64,000 nucleotides of DNA from Paraburkholderia guartelaensis (GTDB lineage: Bacteria; Pseudomonadota; Gammaproteobacteria; Burkholderiales; Burkholderiaceae), in contig NZ_SMOD01000014.1 in the NCBI RefSeq assembly GCF_004353905.1, positions 124,001-188,000 of the forward strand, written 5' to 3'. A program made the translations under genes and the position numbers. The notes beneath the pieces were generated by a model. That model was not told the origin of the DNA and did no database searches. It saw only the letters and a program-made list of their open reading frames with translations. Of this stretch, positions 53,927-61,579 are shown piece by piece (the stretch's first letter is position 1; every line of letters begins with the position of its first letter).

Positions 53927-55339
53927 ATGTCCACCGTCGCTGCCCGACTCGAAAGACTGCCGCTCGCGGGCTTCCATCGCAAACTGCTGCTGATCGGCGG
54001 GCTCGGCTACATGTTCGACGGGCTGGACTCTTCGTCGCTCGCCTTTTTGCTGCCTGTCGTGAGCAAGCTATGGCATTTGACGAGCGCCGAGACGGGACTC
54101 GTCGCCAGCAGCACGTATATCGGTTACTTTTTCGGTGCGTTTCTCTCGGGCGTGCTGGCCGACGTGATTGGCCGTCGCCGCATCATGATGAGCGCGCTGG
54201 CAATCTATTGCGCGGCATCCATGGCAAGTGCTACGGCGCACGACTGGCACACGTTTTTCGGGCTGCGCATGCTCGCGGGCTTCGGTTCGGGCGCGGAAAC
54301 GGTCGTTATCGCGCCGTTCCTCGCGGAATTCGTGCCGCGGCGCTATCGCGGCATGTTCTGCGGCGCGCTCGTCGGCTTCATGTCGTTCGGATATCTAAGT
54401 TCGTCGATTCTTGGTTATACCGTCGTGCGCAATTTCGCGGACGGGTGGCGCTATCTCGCCGTGCTGACCTCGCTCCCTGTCGTGATGCTGCTCTGGTGGC
54501 GCAGGACGTTGCCCGAGTCGCCGCGCTGGCTCGAAAGCCGCGGACGCTCCGCCGAAGCCGACAGCATCGTGCGGGCGATCGAGTCGCGCTACGAGCAGGA
54601 AGGCATAGCGCTCGCGCCGCCCGGTTCCGTGGGCGCGATTCCCGCCGCAGCGCAGGGCAGCGGCAGCGCAGTGCAGAACGTGCTGACGCTGTTTTCGCGC
54701 CGCCTTGTGGGCACGACCGCGGTGAGCTGGCTAATGTGGTTCTCTGTGGCGTTCGCGTACTACTCGTTCTTCTCCTGGATTCCGAGCCTGCTCGTCAAGG
54801 AAGGTCTGACGCTCACGAAGAGCTTTGGGTATTCGATTGCCATCTACGGCGCGCAGATTCCCGGCTATTTCTCGGCGGCATGGCTCAATGAGCGTATTGG
54901 GCGCAAGGGCGTCGTGGCCTCTTACATGACGCTTGGCGGCCTCGCCGCGATTGCGCTGGCTTTCTCGCATACGGGCGTGCAGATCACGGCGGCGGGCGTG
55001 TGTCTCTCGTTCTTCATGAATGGTGCTTTTGCGGGCGTCTATGCCTATACGCCGGAGGTCTTCCCTACAGCCGTGCGCACGACCGGCACGGGATCTTCGT
55101 CTTCGTTCGGTCGTATCGGCTCGGTGAGCGCGCCGATTCTGGTCGGTCTCGTGTATCCGGCGTTCGGCTTCTTCGGTGTGTTCGCCATGACGACCGCTGT
55201 GCTGCTAGCGGGCGCTTGCGTCGTGTTTTTCCTCGGCATCGAAACCCGCAATCGCTCGCTCGAAGACATCGAGGCGAGCGGTGCACAAGCGGACTTCGAT
55301 GCGCCCAAGCCGCTCGCCCGCGACGGGCTGCGCGGCTGA
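53927..55339 (+). CDS. MFS transporter (sugar/organic-acid porter type)
   Basis: A 470-aa 12-segment transporter with motif A GVLADVIGRRRIMM, the LRMLAGFGSGAETVVIAPFLAEFVPRRYRG segment, and PESPRWLESRGR after segment 6. A hydrophilic central loop spans about 195-245. Similar to SV2/organic-acid porters. 33 bp after the gamma-glutamyltransferase gene and clearly co-transcribed; it likely imports the operon's substrate. Confidence 0.92.
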   Translation: MSTVAARLERLPLAGFHRKLLLIGGLGYMFDGLDSSSLAFLLPVVSKLWHLTSAETGLVASSTYIGYFFGAFLSGVLADVIGRRRIMMSALAIYCAASMASATAHDWHTFFGLRMLAGFGSGAETVVIAPFLAEFVPRRYRGMFCGALVGFMSFGYLSSSILGYTVVRNFADGWRYLAVLTSLPVVMLLWWRRTLPESPRWLESRGRSAEADSIVRAIESRYEQEGIALAPPGSVGAIPAAAQGSGSAVQNVLTLFSRRLVGTTAVSWLMWFSVAFAYYSFFSWIPSLLVKEGLTLTKSFGYSIAIYGAQIPGYFSAAWLNERIGRKGVVASYMTLGGLAAIALAFSHTGVQITAAGVCLSFFMNGAFAGVYAYTPEVFPTAVRTTGTGSSSSFGRIGSVSAPILVGLVYPAFGFFGVFAMTTAVLLAGACVVFFLGIETRNRSLEDIEASGAQADFDAPKPLARDGLRG

Positions 55340-55369
55340 GCACGCGCCACTCTCACTCTCGGACGCCCC

Positions 55370-55912
55370 ATGCAAACGCCCCCTTCGCACGTGAACGAGC
55401 CCTATGCGCTGCAACGCGAAATCGCCGCACTCGCGCGCCTTTCGCACGTCATTCGCCAGCCCGGGCAACCGGACGCGATTTTCCGCGAAGTGTGCGCCGT
55501 CGCCGCCGAAGCCATCGGTTTTCGCCTCTTCACGATTATGGCCTATGACGCCGGGAACCAGGAGGTGGAGCGCGTGTTCACGAACATGCCTGATGTCTAC
55601 CCTCCGGGCGGACGCAAGCGGAAAAGCGGCACGCCCTGGGCACAGCGCATTCTTTCGGATCTCGAACCGTTTCGCGCGACGACGCCTGAGGGCCTGCGCG
55701 ATGCCTTCGACGATCACGCGGTGATGACGGCGATGGGGTTAGGCTCGATACTGAACATACCCGTTGCCTATAACGGCCGTTGTGTCGGGACGATGAACCT
55801 GACGCACGTGGAGGGCTGGTACGCCGCGCAACACGAGGAAATGGGCCTGCTGCTCGGTGCGTTTCTCGCGCCGGCGCTCGTCGCGCACGGCATGTCTTTT
55901 GCTGCTCATTGA
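55370..55912 (+). CDS. GAF domain protein
   Basis: A 180-aa stand-alone GAF domain: LARLSHVIRQPGQPDAIFREVCAVAAEAIGFRLFTIMAYDAGNQEVERVFTNMPDVYPPGGRK, ILNIPVAYNGRCVGTMNLTHVEGWY. GAF domains bind small molecules; with no output domain it may be a sensor or ligand-binding accessory. 30 bp after the first MFS gene, inside the operon. Confidence 0.88.
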   Translation: MQTPPSHVNEPYALQREIAALARLSHVIRQPGQPDAIFREVCAVAAEAIGFRLFTIMAYDAGNQEVERVFTNMPDVYPPGGRKRKSGTPWAQRILSDLEPFRATTPEGLRDAFDDHAVMTAMGLGSILNIPVAYNGRCVGTMNLTHVEGWYAAQHEEMGLLLGAFLAPALVAHGMSFAAH

Positions 55913-55932
55913 AGCCCCTGATCGCAGGACCC

Positions 55933-57231
55933 ATGTTGATGAAGACAACGACATCCGCAGGCAACGCCAATCGCTGGCTGCTCGTTTTCGCGCTCGGCTA
56001 TCTCGCGCTGCTGGTCGACGGTGCGGACGTCATGATGTACGGCCTCACGCTCACGCGTATCAAGAGCGAATTCGGCTTGACCAATGTCGAGGCGGGCGCG
56101 CTCGGCAGCCTGACGCTGCTCGGCATGGCGATTGGGGGGATTCTTGGCGGCTGGGCGAGCGACTCGTTCGGGCGCGTGCGCGTGGTGGTCTGGGCGATGA
56201 TGCTGTTCTCGGTGGGCGCGGGCCTGCTCGGTCTCACGCACAGCTTCTTCGAATTCGCGGTCGTGCGCTTCATCAGTTCGATGGGCATTGGCTGCATGGT
56301 GCTGGTGAGCACGCTCGTGGCCGAATACGTGCCCATGGCGCGGCGCTCGCTGATACTCGGCATGTTGCAGACGGCGATTTCCGCTGGCTATATCACGGTG
56401 ATCGCGCTCAGCACCTGGATCCTGCCGCACTACGGCTGGCGCATGCTGTTTTATGTGGCGGCGGCGCCCGTGTTGCTCGCGGTGGCGATTCACTTCTTCG
56501 TGCCCGAGCCGCCGAGCTGGCGCATGAGCGAGGCCGCGGCGCGCCCGAGCGGCCGCCGCTGGCACGACAACCGCTACGCATTGATTTTCGCGGACCGTGA
56601 GGCGCGCAGGATGTTCATCTTCTGGTCGCTCGCTTCCGTGTTCGCGCTGTCGGGGTTCTACGGCTTGAATAACTGGTTGCCGACGTATCTGGAAAGCGAA
56701 CTGCACATCAAATTCAGTGCGATGACGGGCTACATGACGGCGACGTGGGTCGTTGCGTTCATCGGCAAGATCGTGGCGGGCTGGCTGGGCGATCGCTGGA
56801 GCCGTCGTGGCGTGTATGTGCTGGGCTGTATCGGCGCGGCCGTCTTTCTTCCCGTGATCGTGCTGTTGCATACCCGCGAGAACATTGCGTGGCTGATGCT
56901 CGCGTTCGGCTTTCTCTATGGCGTGCCGCTGGGCACGATCGGCACGTTCATGTCGGAGAGCTTCGAAACGCGCATTCGCGGCACCGCTGTGGGCGGTTCG
57001 TACAACGTGGGGCGCTTTTGTTCGGGCGCGGCGCCTGTCGTGATCGGTTATATCGCGACGCAGTTTTCGATCGGCATGGGCTTTCTCGTGGTTGGCGCGG
57101 TGTTTTTCCTGAGCGGCGTGATGGCGCTGTTCATTCCGGACCGTCTGCACGATACGAGCGAAGGCGATCCGGCGCAGGCGAGCGGGGAGGCGCGGCAGGG
57201 GGCTTTGGCGGCGGCGACTGGCCGAGGGTGA
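55933..57231 (+). CDS. MFS transporter (aromatic acid:H+ symporter-like)
   Basis: A 432-aa 12-segment transporter: LALLVDGADVMMYGLTLTRIKSEFGLTNVEAGALGSLTLLGMAIGGILGGWASDSFGRVRVV (DGxDxxxY-type segment and motif A as in the AAHS group), MARRSLILGMLQTAISAGYI, and GWLGDRWSRRGVYVLG in the second half. It probably carries a small carboxylate. AGGA precedes the ATG at 55933. Last gene of the gamma-glutamyltransferase operon, 20 bp after the GAF gene. Confidence 0.92.
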   Translation: MLMKTTTSAGNANRWLLVFALGYLALLVDGADVMMYGLTLTRIKSEFGLTNVEAGALGSLTLLGMAIGGILGGWASDSFGRVRVVVWAMMLFSVGAGLLGLTHSFFEFAVVRFISSMGIGCMVLVSTLVAEYVPMARRSLILGMLQTAISAGYITVIALSTWILPHYGWRMLFYVAAAPVLLAVAIHFFVPEPPSWRMSEAAARPSGRRWHDNRYALIFADREARRMFIFWSLASVFALSGFYGLNNWLPTYLESELHIKFSAMTGYMTATWVVAFIGKIVAGWLGDRWSRRGVYVLGCIGAAVFLPVIVLLHTRENIAWLMLAFGFLYGVPLGTIGTFMSESFETRIRGTAVGGSYNVGRFCSGAAPVVIGYIATQFSIGMGFLVVGAVFFLSGVMALFIPDRLHDTSEGDPAQASGEARQGALAAATGRG

Positions 57232-57282
57232 CGCGTAGCGGGTCACACACTGTATCGGCTGCGATGCGTCGCTGCATTTACG

Positions 57283-57588
57283 CTACGCTAACACCGGCCT
57301 GAAGAAACTCCGCTCGTAACTCACGATACAACGCGTATCGGCGGCATAGCGGAATGCGGCCTGGCATTCGGCGTCTTTCATCGAATCGGCGCGGTACGTT
57401 TCATAGGCTGCGAGGCTCGGAAACGAAAAGAGCGCGAGCGCAATGTTGTTGGCGCCCTCGGAAGGCAGGAAGTAGCCGTGATGCGTGCCGCCAAACTTCT
57501 CCACGAGCGGAATCCACATTTTGGCGTACGTTTCGAATTCTACGAGCTGGTATGGATCGATGACGTAACGCAGGTAGCAGGTAATCAT
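57283..57588 (-). CDS. NIPSNAP family protein
   Basis: A 101-aa dimeric alpha-beta barrel-like protein: MITCYLRYVIDPYQLVEFETYAKMWIPLVEKFGGTHHGYFLPSEGANNIALALFSFPSLAAYETYRADSM. This is the typical bacterial NIPSNAP domain; function unknown. AAAGG precedes the ATG. Monocistronic or coupled with the DUF1697 gene upstream on the same strand. Confidence 0.88.
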   Translation of the reverse strand: MITCYLRYVIDPYQLVEFETYAKMWIPLVEKFGGTHHGYFLPSEGANNIALALFSFPSLAAYETYRADSMKDAECQAAFRYAADTRCIVSYERSFFRPVLA

Positions 57589-57642
57589 GGGCCTTTCTTT
57601 TGGTCGTTGAAGTGAGGGCTTGGCTGTGCTTCACAGGGCGGC

Positions 57643-58152
57643 TCACGCTTGCGCCATCTCCAGAAGCTTCGCCACGGTATTCATGTTGCGTGCCGTTCCA
57701 GCCTTTGCTGCCGCGATCTTGAGCTTCGAGCGCCCGATGCCGTCCTTGTAGAACACATAGATCTCGCGGGTGCCCAGGCGGAATTCCTCCGCCGCCTGGC
57801 CGCTCACGTTATCGAATGCGTCCGCGGGCGGCGGCGTGTCGAGAAAGATGGCGACGGTGCGATCAGGCGCGGCAGCGGGAAACGGGTTGCCCTGCAGCAC
57901 CGAGGCCAATTCCACGGCCGTACGCACCACCACGCCAACGGGCTTGCCTGCATAAGCCTCAAGGATCTGCTCGAGCTTCTTTTTCACCGATGCTTCGCCC
58001 AGCCGGCTCTCGAACACCACGTTGCCGCTCGCGATATAGGTGCGCACTTGCGTGAACCCGAGTGCTTCGCACATGCCGCGAAGTTCGGGCATGGGGAGCT
58101 TGCCGGTTCCGCCGACATTCACGGCGCGTAGCAGGGCGATATAGACAGGCAT
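57643..58152 (-). CDS. DUF1697 protein
   Basis: A 169-aa protein with the complete DUF1697 pattern: YIALLRAVNVGGTGKLPMPELRGMCEALGFTQVRTYIASGNVVFES, and near the C-terminus YVFYKDGIGRSKL-like residues followed by GTARNMNTVAKLLEMAQ. Function unknown; no signal peptide or membrane segment. Confidence 0.92.
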   Translation of the reverse strand: MPVYIALLRAVNVGGTGKLPMPELRGMCEALGFTQVRTYIASGNVVFESRLGEASVKKKLEQILEAYAGKPVGVVVRTAVELASVLQGNPFPAAAPDRTVAIFLDTPPPADAFDNVSGQAAEEFRLGTREIYVFYKDGIGRSKLKIAAAKAGTARNMNTVAKLLEMAQA

Positions 58153-58175
58153 GGGATCGGTCAGGAAGCCGCGAG

Positions 58176-58919
58176 TTAGTGAGGGCGCTGCAAGTCGGTC
58201 ACGGCGAGGCCTTCGTTTGCCACGACGGCGGGGTGCCTGCGCGCGTTGATCGTCACGAAGACCGTCATCAGCACCATGAAGGCGGCGAGCAGCAAGGCGC
58301 TGTTGACGAGCACGTGCGCATAGCCGAGCTGAGCGACGTCGATGAACGGATAGGGGTAGAAGTCGGTCTCGCTGCCGCGCCAGAAGGTGACAACAAGGTA
58401 GCCCAACGGATAGACGAGCCAGGCGAGGCGATCGCGAGCGCTAAGGGTGAAGCGCGGCACGAACAGCAGCCAATACGCCGTGCATAGCAGCGGGATCAGG
58501 CTGTGCAGGCTCTCGTTGAGCAGCGCGCGATAACCGTGCGGCGTCCAGAGATGCCGCAGCAGTAGATTGTAAGCAATGCCAACGAACACGATATACACGG
58601 TTACCGCGCTCACTGTGGCCGGGGCGCGGAGCAAGCGTGCCGGCCACGAGCGAGCGCGTAGCGCGATGCAGGTGAAGGTGAGCGCGACGAGCAACACGGT
58701 GAGATTGGTCAGGTAGGCCGAAAGCCTGCCGATGGCCTCGAACGTGTCGAAGCCGCGCAGCACCATGCGCTGGATCGTAATGTCGGTTTGCGCAGCGAGC
58801 GCTCCCCACGCGAGCAGCGCGATCACACCCGCCAATGCGGTGGCGTAGGGGCTTTGGGGCTGCGCCGTGGCGGTGAGCGGCACGGCAGCCGCGCGTGCAG
58901 GTAGCGGTTGTTCGGGCAT
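58176..58919 (-). CDS. Pr6Pr family membrane protein
   Basis: A 247-aa protein with about six membrane segments and the Pr6Pr pattern: RLSAYLTNLTVLLVALTFTC, YNLLLRHLWTPHGYRALLNESLHSLIPLLCTAYWLLFVPR, YPLGYLVVTFWRGSETDFYPYPFIDVAQLGYAHVLVNSALL. Role unknown. The Met at 58919 is preferred over a Met nine codons upstream because the extra residues are atypical. Confidence 0.88.
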   Translation of the reverse strand: MPEQPLPARAAAVPLTATAQPQSPYATALAGVIALLAWGALAAQTDITIQRMVLRGFDTFEAIGRLSAYLTNLTVLLVALTFTCIALRARSWPARLLRAPATVSAVTVYIVFVGIAYNLLLRHLWTPHGYRALLNESLHSLIPLLCTAYWLLFVPRFTLSARDRLAWLVYPLGYLVVTFWRGSETDFYPYPFIDVAQLGYAHVLVNSALLLAAFMVLMTVFVTINARRHPAVVANEGLAVTDLQRPH

Positions 58920-58979
58920 GCAGCGATGGTAGCGCACAAAGATCATGCGCGTCTGAAGCGGCTTTGCCCCGACGGCAGG

Positions 58980-59612
58980 CTATTTGTCGCCAGCGCGCTC
59001 CGCGGCCGAAACGAGGTACAGGCGCACGAGATCACGCAGTTCGGCCATGAGCACGGCGCGCGCCGATGGTTCTTCGTTGACGATGCCGGCGACGCCCTTG
59101 AGCATATGGATCAGCACGATCGCCATGACTTTTGCCCTGGCCGGTTTGAGATGCGCTATCGCGCGGGTCAGGATGCCGGCGACGCCACCGCGCATCGCTT
59201 CGCGAAAGCGCTTGCGGTGGTCGTCGCTGCCGCTGCGGGCATCGACGAGTGCAACGGCGAAGCTGCGTTGTGACTGCAACAGCAGCACGAAATCGACGAG
59301 CGCATCGGCAACGGCCGCGAGCGTCATCTCCGGAACCTGTTGCTCCAGTTCGGCGAGTCCGTTCTTCGCCTGCTGTGCGTAGCGCAGCAGCAGCGCTTCG
59401 GCCAGCGCCTCCTTGGTCGGGAAGAAGCGGTACAGCGAGCCGGTCGCCGTCGACGAGCGCGCCGCAATTTCGGTCATGGTGGCAGCGTCGTAACCCTTCT
59501 CTGTGAAGACGGCGACCGCGGCGTCCATGATCGCGGCCACGCGCTGACGGCCGCGTTCGCGTTTGGGCTCGGTGCGGCGCGCGGTTTCCGCAGCGGGTGT
59601 GGAGGACGTCAT
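58980..59612 (-). CDS. TetR family transcriptional regulator
   Basis: A 210-aa regulator with the TetR helix-turn-helix (about residues 20-66; RVAAIMDAAVAVFTEKGYDAATMTEIAARSSTATGSLYRFFPTKEALAEAL) and an all-helical ligand-binding domain. A near-perfect palindrome lies 23 bp before its start and a related one before the divergent small membrane protein gene, so it likely represses both. The ligand is unknown. Confidence 0.92.
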   Translation of the reverse strand: MTSSTPAAETARRTEPKRERGRQRVAAIMDAAVAVFTEKGYDAATMTEIAARSSTATGSLYRFFPTKEALAEALLLRYAQQAKNGLAELEQQVPEMTLAAVADALVDFVLLLQSQRSFAVALVDARSGSDDHRKRFREAMRGGVAGILTRAIAHLKPARAKVMAIVLIHMLKGVAGIVNEEPSARAVLMAELRDLVRLYLVSAAERAGDK

Positions 59613-59634
59613 GGCGTTTTCTTCAAATGCGAGG

Positions 59635-59658
59635 ATATGAGAGGAATTCCTCGCATAT
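59635..59658. promoter_or_regulatory. TetR operator upstream of its own gene
   Basis: 24-bp palindrome with a single mismatched pair, centred on GAGGAATTCCTC (59641-59652), with arms ending ATATG / CATAT. It shares the core CCTCGCA with the site at 59762-59779. Confidence 0.65.
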
Positions 59659-59728
59659 TAGCACGTGGGATGCCTTCCATAGACAAGCGCAAGAACCGAT
59701 AGATATGGGCCTGCCGCTTCCCGGTGAA

Positions 59729-59779
59729 TTGACTTATGCGAGGTTACTCTCTACTATAATTTGCGAGAATATCCTCGCA
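59729..59779 (+). promoter_or_regulatory. Promoter of the small membrane protein gene with TetR operator
   Basis: TTGACT (59729-59734), 17-bp spacer, TACTAT (59752-59757; TATAAT overlaps at 59755-59760), then the palindrome TGCGAGAATATCCTCGCA (59762-59779, one mismatched pair) over the start point. The spacer also has a half-site TATGCGAG (59735-59742). Binding would block initiation. Confidence 0.65.
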
Positions 59780-59850
59780 TTATGGTGCGGCGGTCGCCGC
59801 CGATGCCGTCGTCACGCTGCCCCTTTCTGTTGAACGTTCGAGGTTACGAC

Positions 59851-60162
59851 ATGCCGTACGTGTGGCTCTTTTTCGCTGGCGCGTTCTTTTGCAACGCGAT
59901 CCCACATCTGGCTTCCGGCCTGCAGGGGCTGCCTTTTCCCACGCCCTTCGCGCGTCCGAGAGGGCGGGGCGACTCGTCGCCCATCGTGAATGTGGTCTGG
60001 GGCTTCGTGAATATCGCGATTGCGCTCGCGCTGGGCGCGCATCGTCTTCAGCAGCCTGCAACGCGCGAAGACATCGTGGCGGTGCTGGCTGGCGGGCTCG
60101 TTATGGGGCTTTTTCTTGCGTTCCATTTCGGCGCGGTTCAGCGGGAAAAGCGCGCCGATTGA
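59851..60162 (+). CDS. Small membrane protein under TetR control
   Basis: A 103-aa protein with three hydrophobic segments: MPYVWLFFAGAFFCNAIPHLASGLQGLPF, IVNVVWGFVNIAIALALGA, and IVAVLAGGLVMGLFLAFHFGAVQ. The NAIPH motif and layout are seen in unnamed Burkholderiales membrane proteins; function unknown. GAGGTTACGAC precedes the ATG at 59851. Its promoter carries the TetR operator. Confidence 0.78.
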   Translation: MPYVWLFFAGAFFCNAIPHLASGLQGLPFPTPFARPRGRGDSSPIVNVVWGFVNIAIALALGAHRLQQPATREDIVAVLAGGLVMGLFLAFHFGAVQREKRAD

Positions 60163-60200
60163 GGCCGAAGCAGGCTGCGGCAAGATCGTGAAAAAAACAG

Positions 60201-60229
60201 TTGCACAGCTTAGGGGAAAACCCTACACT
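60201..60229 (+). promoter_or_regulatory. Promoter of the candidate sRNA
   Basis: TTGCAC (60201-60206), 17-bp spacer, TACACT (60224-60229). The spacer contains TAGGG-N5-CCCTA (60211-60225), an inverted repeat overlapping the -10. Confidence 0.65.
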
Positions 60230-60235
60230 TAACCC

Positions 60236-60297
60236 GTCTCCTCCATGTCTCCTCCTGATATGGATTCAGCCCGCTCTCTCAGCGGGCTTTTTCTTTT
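60236..60297 (+). ncRNA. Candidate ~60-nt sRNA with two anti-Shine-Dalgarno repeats
   Basis: From the predicted start (about 60236) the RNA opens with GTCTCCTCC twice (60236-60244 and 60247-60255), each complementary to a Shine-Dalgarno GGAGG core. It ends in a strong intrinsic terminator: stem AGCCCGCT / AGCGGGCT (60268-60275, 60281-60288) and a T-rich tail. A promoter sits at the right distance. No protein frame uses the region convincingly. I recall a family of short, multicopy Betaproteobacterial RNAs with anti-SD motifs reported as toxic when cloned in E. coli; membership is likely but was not searched. Probably acts by pairing with ribosome binding sites. Confidence 0.7.
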
Positions 60298-60336
60298 CTG
60301 GCGCCGATTTGCCCGGGCCGCCAGCCATCCTCGCAG

Positions 60337-60756
60337 TCATTCCTTTACGAACACAAAGTCGCACTTGCGCGAAGTCGTACGCGAGCCGCTACCTGAAGTC
60401 GCGTCGAACTGCGCGCTGACTTCATACGAATAGGGCGCCTGAGTGTTGGCGTGGGGGGGTGAGACGGTCAGACCTTGGGCGACGAGCGTGGCAGACCCGT
60501 CGGGTTCGAGCTTGCCGTCCAGCGTGAGCCAGCCGCGCGCATCTCGTTCGCCATGTTCGCCGTGGAGAACGTTTTGCTGGATTTCGACGGGAAACTGATA
60601 CCGGTAGCCCGATGCACCGTCGGCGCCCTTGGGGCAGGTGAGCGTCACGTTCCAGTCGCCGTCGAAGGTGCCTGCGGCGTGTGCCGCCGGTGTTCCCGCA
60701 AGGCCCGCGCAGACGGCGATGGATTGCACGGCTAACGTTAATTTACCTACCCGCAT
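60337..60756 (-). CDS. Small exported protein of unknown function
   Basis: A 139-aa protein with a signal peptide (about 1-27, ending PAAHA) and a beta-rich mature part GTFDGDWNVTLTCPKGADGASGYRYQFPVEIQQNVLHGEHG..., with a Cys pair (CPKG and KCDFVF near the end) that may form a disulfide. Such proteins are common in Burkholderiales; I know no function. The long frame upstream of 60756 is rejected for lack of a signal peptide and ribosome binding site. Confidence 0.75.
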   Translation of the reverse strand: MRVGKLTLAVQSIAVCAGLAGTPAAHAAGTFDGDWNVTLTCPKGADGASGYRYQFPVEIQQNVLHGEHGERDARGWLTLDGKLEPDGSATLVAQGLTVSPPHANTQAPYSYEVSAQFDATSGSGSRTTSRKCDFVFVKE

Positions 60757-61063
60757 TGCGGCTCCCAGTGTCGAGTCATCTGGCACTATTGTGATCGCAA
60801 ATGGCGTGCCGGTATGGGCGCCGTCGCACAGTGTGTTTCGGGATAGCCCGCCGCCTGGGCTCGGCGTTTTGTCAGCTTGGTTGCAACCTACGTTCGCAAC
60901 TAACTGTCCAGCGCGCCCAACGTCCCTGAGTTTGGCCTGCGCAACCGCAAAAGCGCCAATCATTGGCGCGATGAATGAAACCCGTCTCCAGGGTGAGCGG
61001 TGTAAATGCCCGAGCGAGCGTGTCGTGGCGTTTCGCGACGACGACCACCCCCGGCGGACACCC
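60757..61063. other. Intergenic region, no gene seen
   Basis: About 307 bp between two minus-strand genes. It should contain the promoter of the exported protein gene; no convincing elements or coding frame were identified. Confidence 0.35.
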
Positions 61064-61465
61064 TCACCGTTGTGCCAGATTGCGCTGGAGCGCCGCGCAG
61101 CCCGCATCCGTGAGCGGCTCGACCAACTGGATTCGCTCGTCGGGTTTGAAGTCGCTGACCCAGACCACGCGGCAACGCTGGGGCGAAGCGGGTGAATCCG
61201 GCACGACCTGAAGCGTCGCGTGATGATGCTCGAAGCGTCCGCCGCACACGGTGTAGGCGAGGCGCATGTGCGCGTCGTCGACGACGATCACGCGCTCCTC
61301 GATCACGGTGCCGTCGGCGAACGTCACCCATCGCACGTCGTTTTCCATGCGCACGCCGGTCAGCACGCCGGCAAACACGCGGTCGACATTGGCGGGATCG
61401 CGCAGCGCGGCCCAGACGTCTTGCGCCGAGGCTTCAACGGGAATGTCCCGGTAGACGGTAGCCAT
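61064..61465 (-). CDS. SRPBCC family protein (polyketide cyclase/dehydrase-like)
   Basis: A 133-aa START/SRPBCC fold: ATVYRDIPVEASAQDVWAALRDPANVDRVFAGVLTGVRMENDVRWVTFADGTVIEERVIVVDDAHMRLAYTVCGG, C-terminal helix LVEPLTDAGCAALQRNLAQR. Binds a hydrophobic small molecule; role unknown. GGAGACAAG precedes the ATG at 61465, which decides the start over a Met 12 codons upstream. Confidence 0.88.
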   Translation of the reverse strand: MATVYRDIPVEASAQDVWAALRDPANVDRVFAGVLTGVRMENDVRWVTFADGTVIEERVIVVDDAHMRLAYTVCGGRFEHHHATLQVVPDSPASPQRCRVVWVSDFKPDERIQLVEPLTDAGCAALQRNLAQR

Positions 61466-61579
61466 CGCACTTGTCTCCTTCGTTTTGTGTGAAGAGTGCA
61501 TCGTGCGCGCGCCACGTGTGGCGGTCCTGGGAAATCTTGACGTCGTTTGCGAAGGAAGTGGCCGCGACGCGTGCGGCCC

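Noticed and set aside
52006-54891. 961-codon open frame spanning the GGT and MFS genes in another frame
   Set aside because: Arg/Ala-rich shadow with no domains; the true frames carry clear GGT and MFS motifs.
55906-57246. 446-codon His/Arg-rich frame opposite the second MFS gene
   Set aside because: Composition is that of an antisense shadow, not a real His-rich protein.
60201-60419. 72-codon frame over the sRNA region
   Set aside because: Start lies inside the promoter and the frame runs through a strong terminator; no ribosome binding site.
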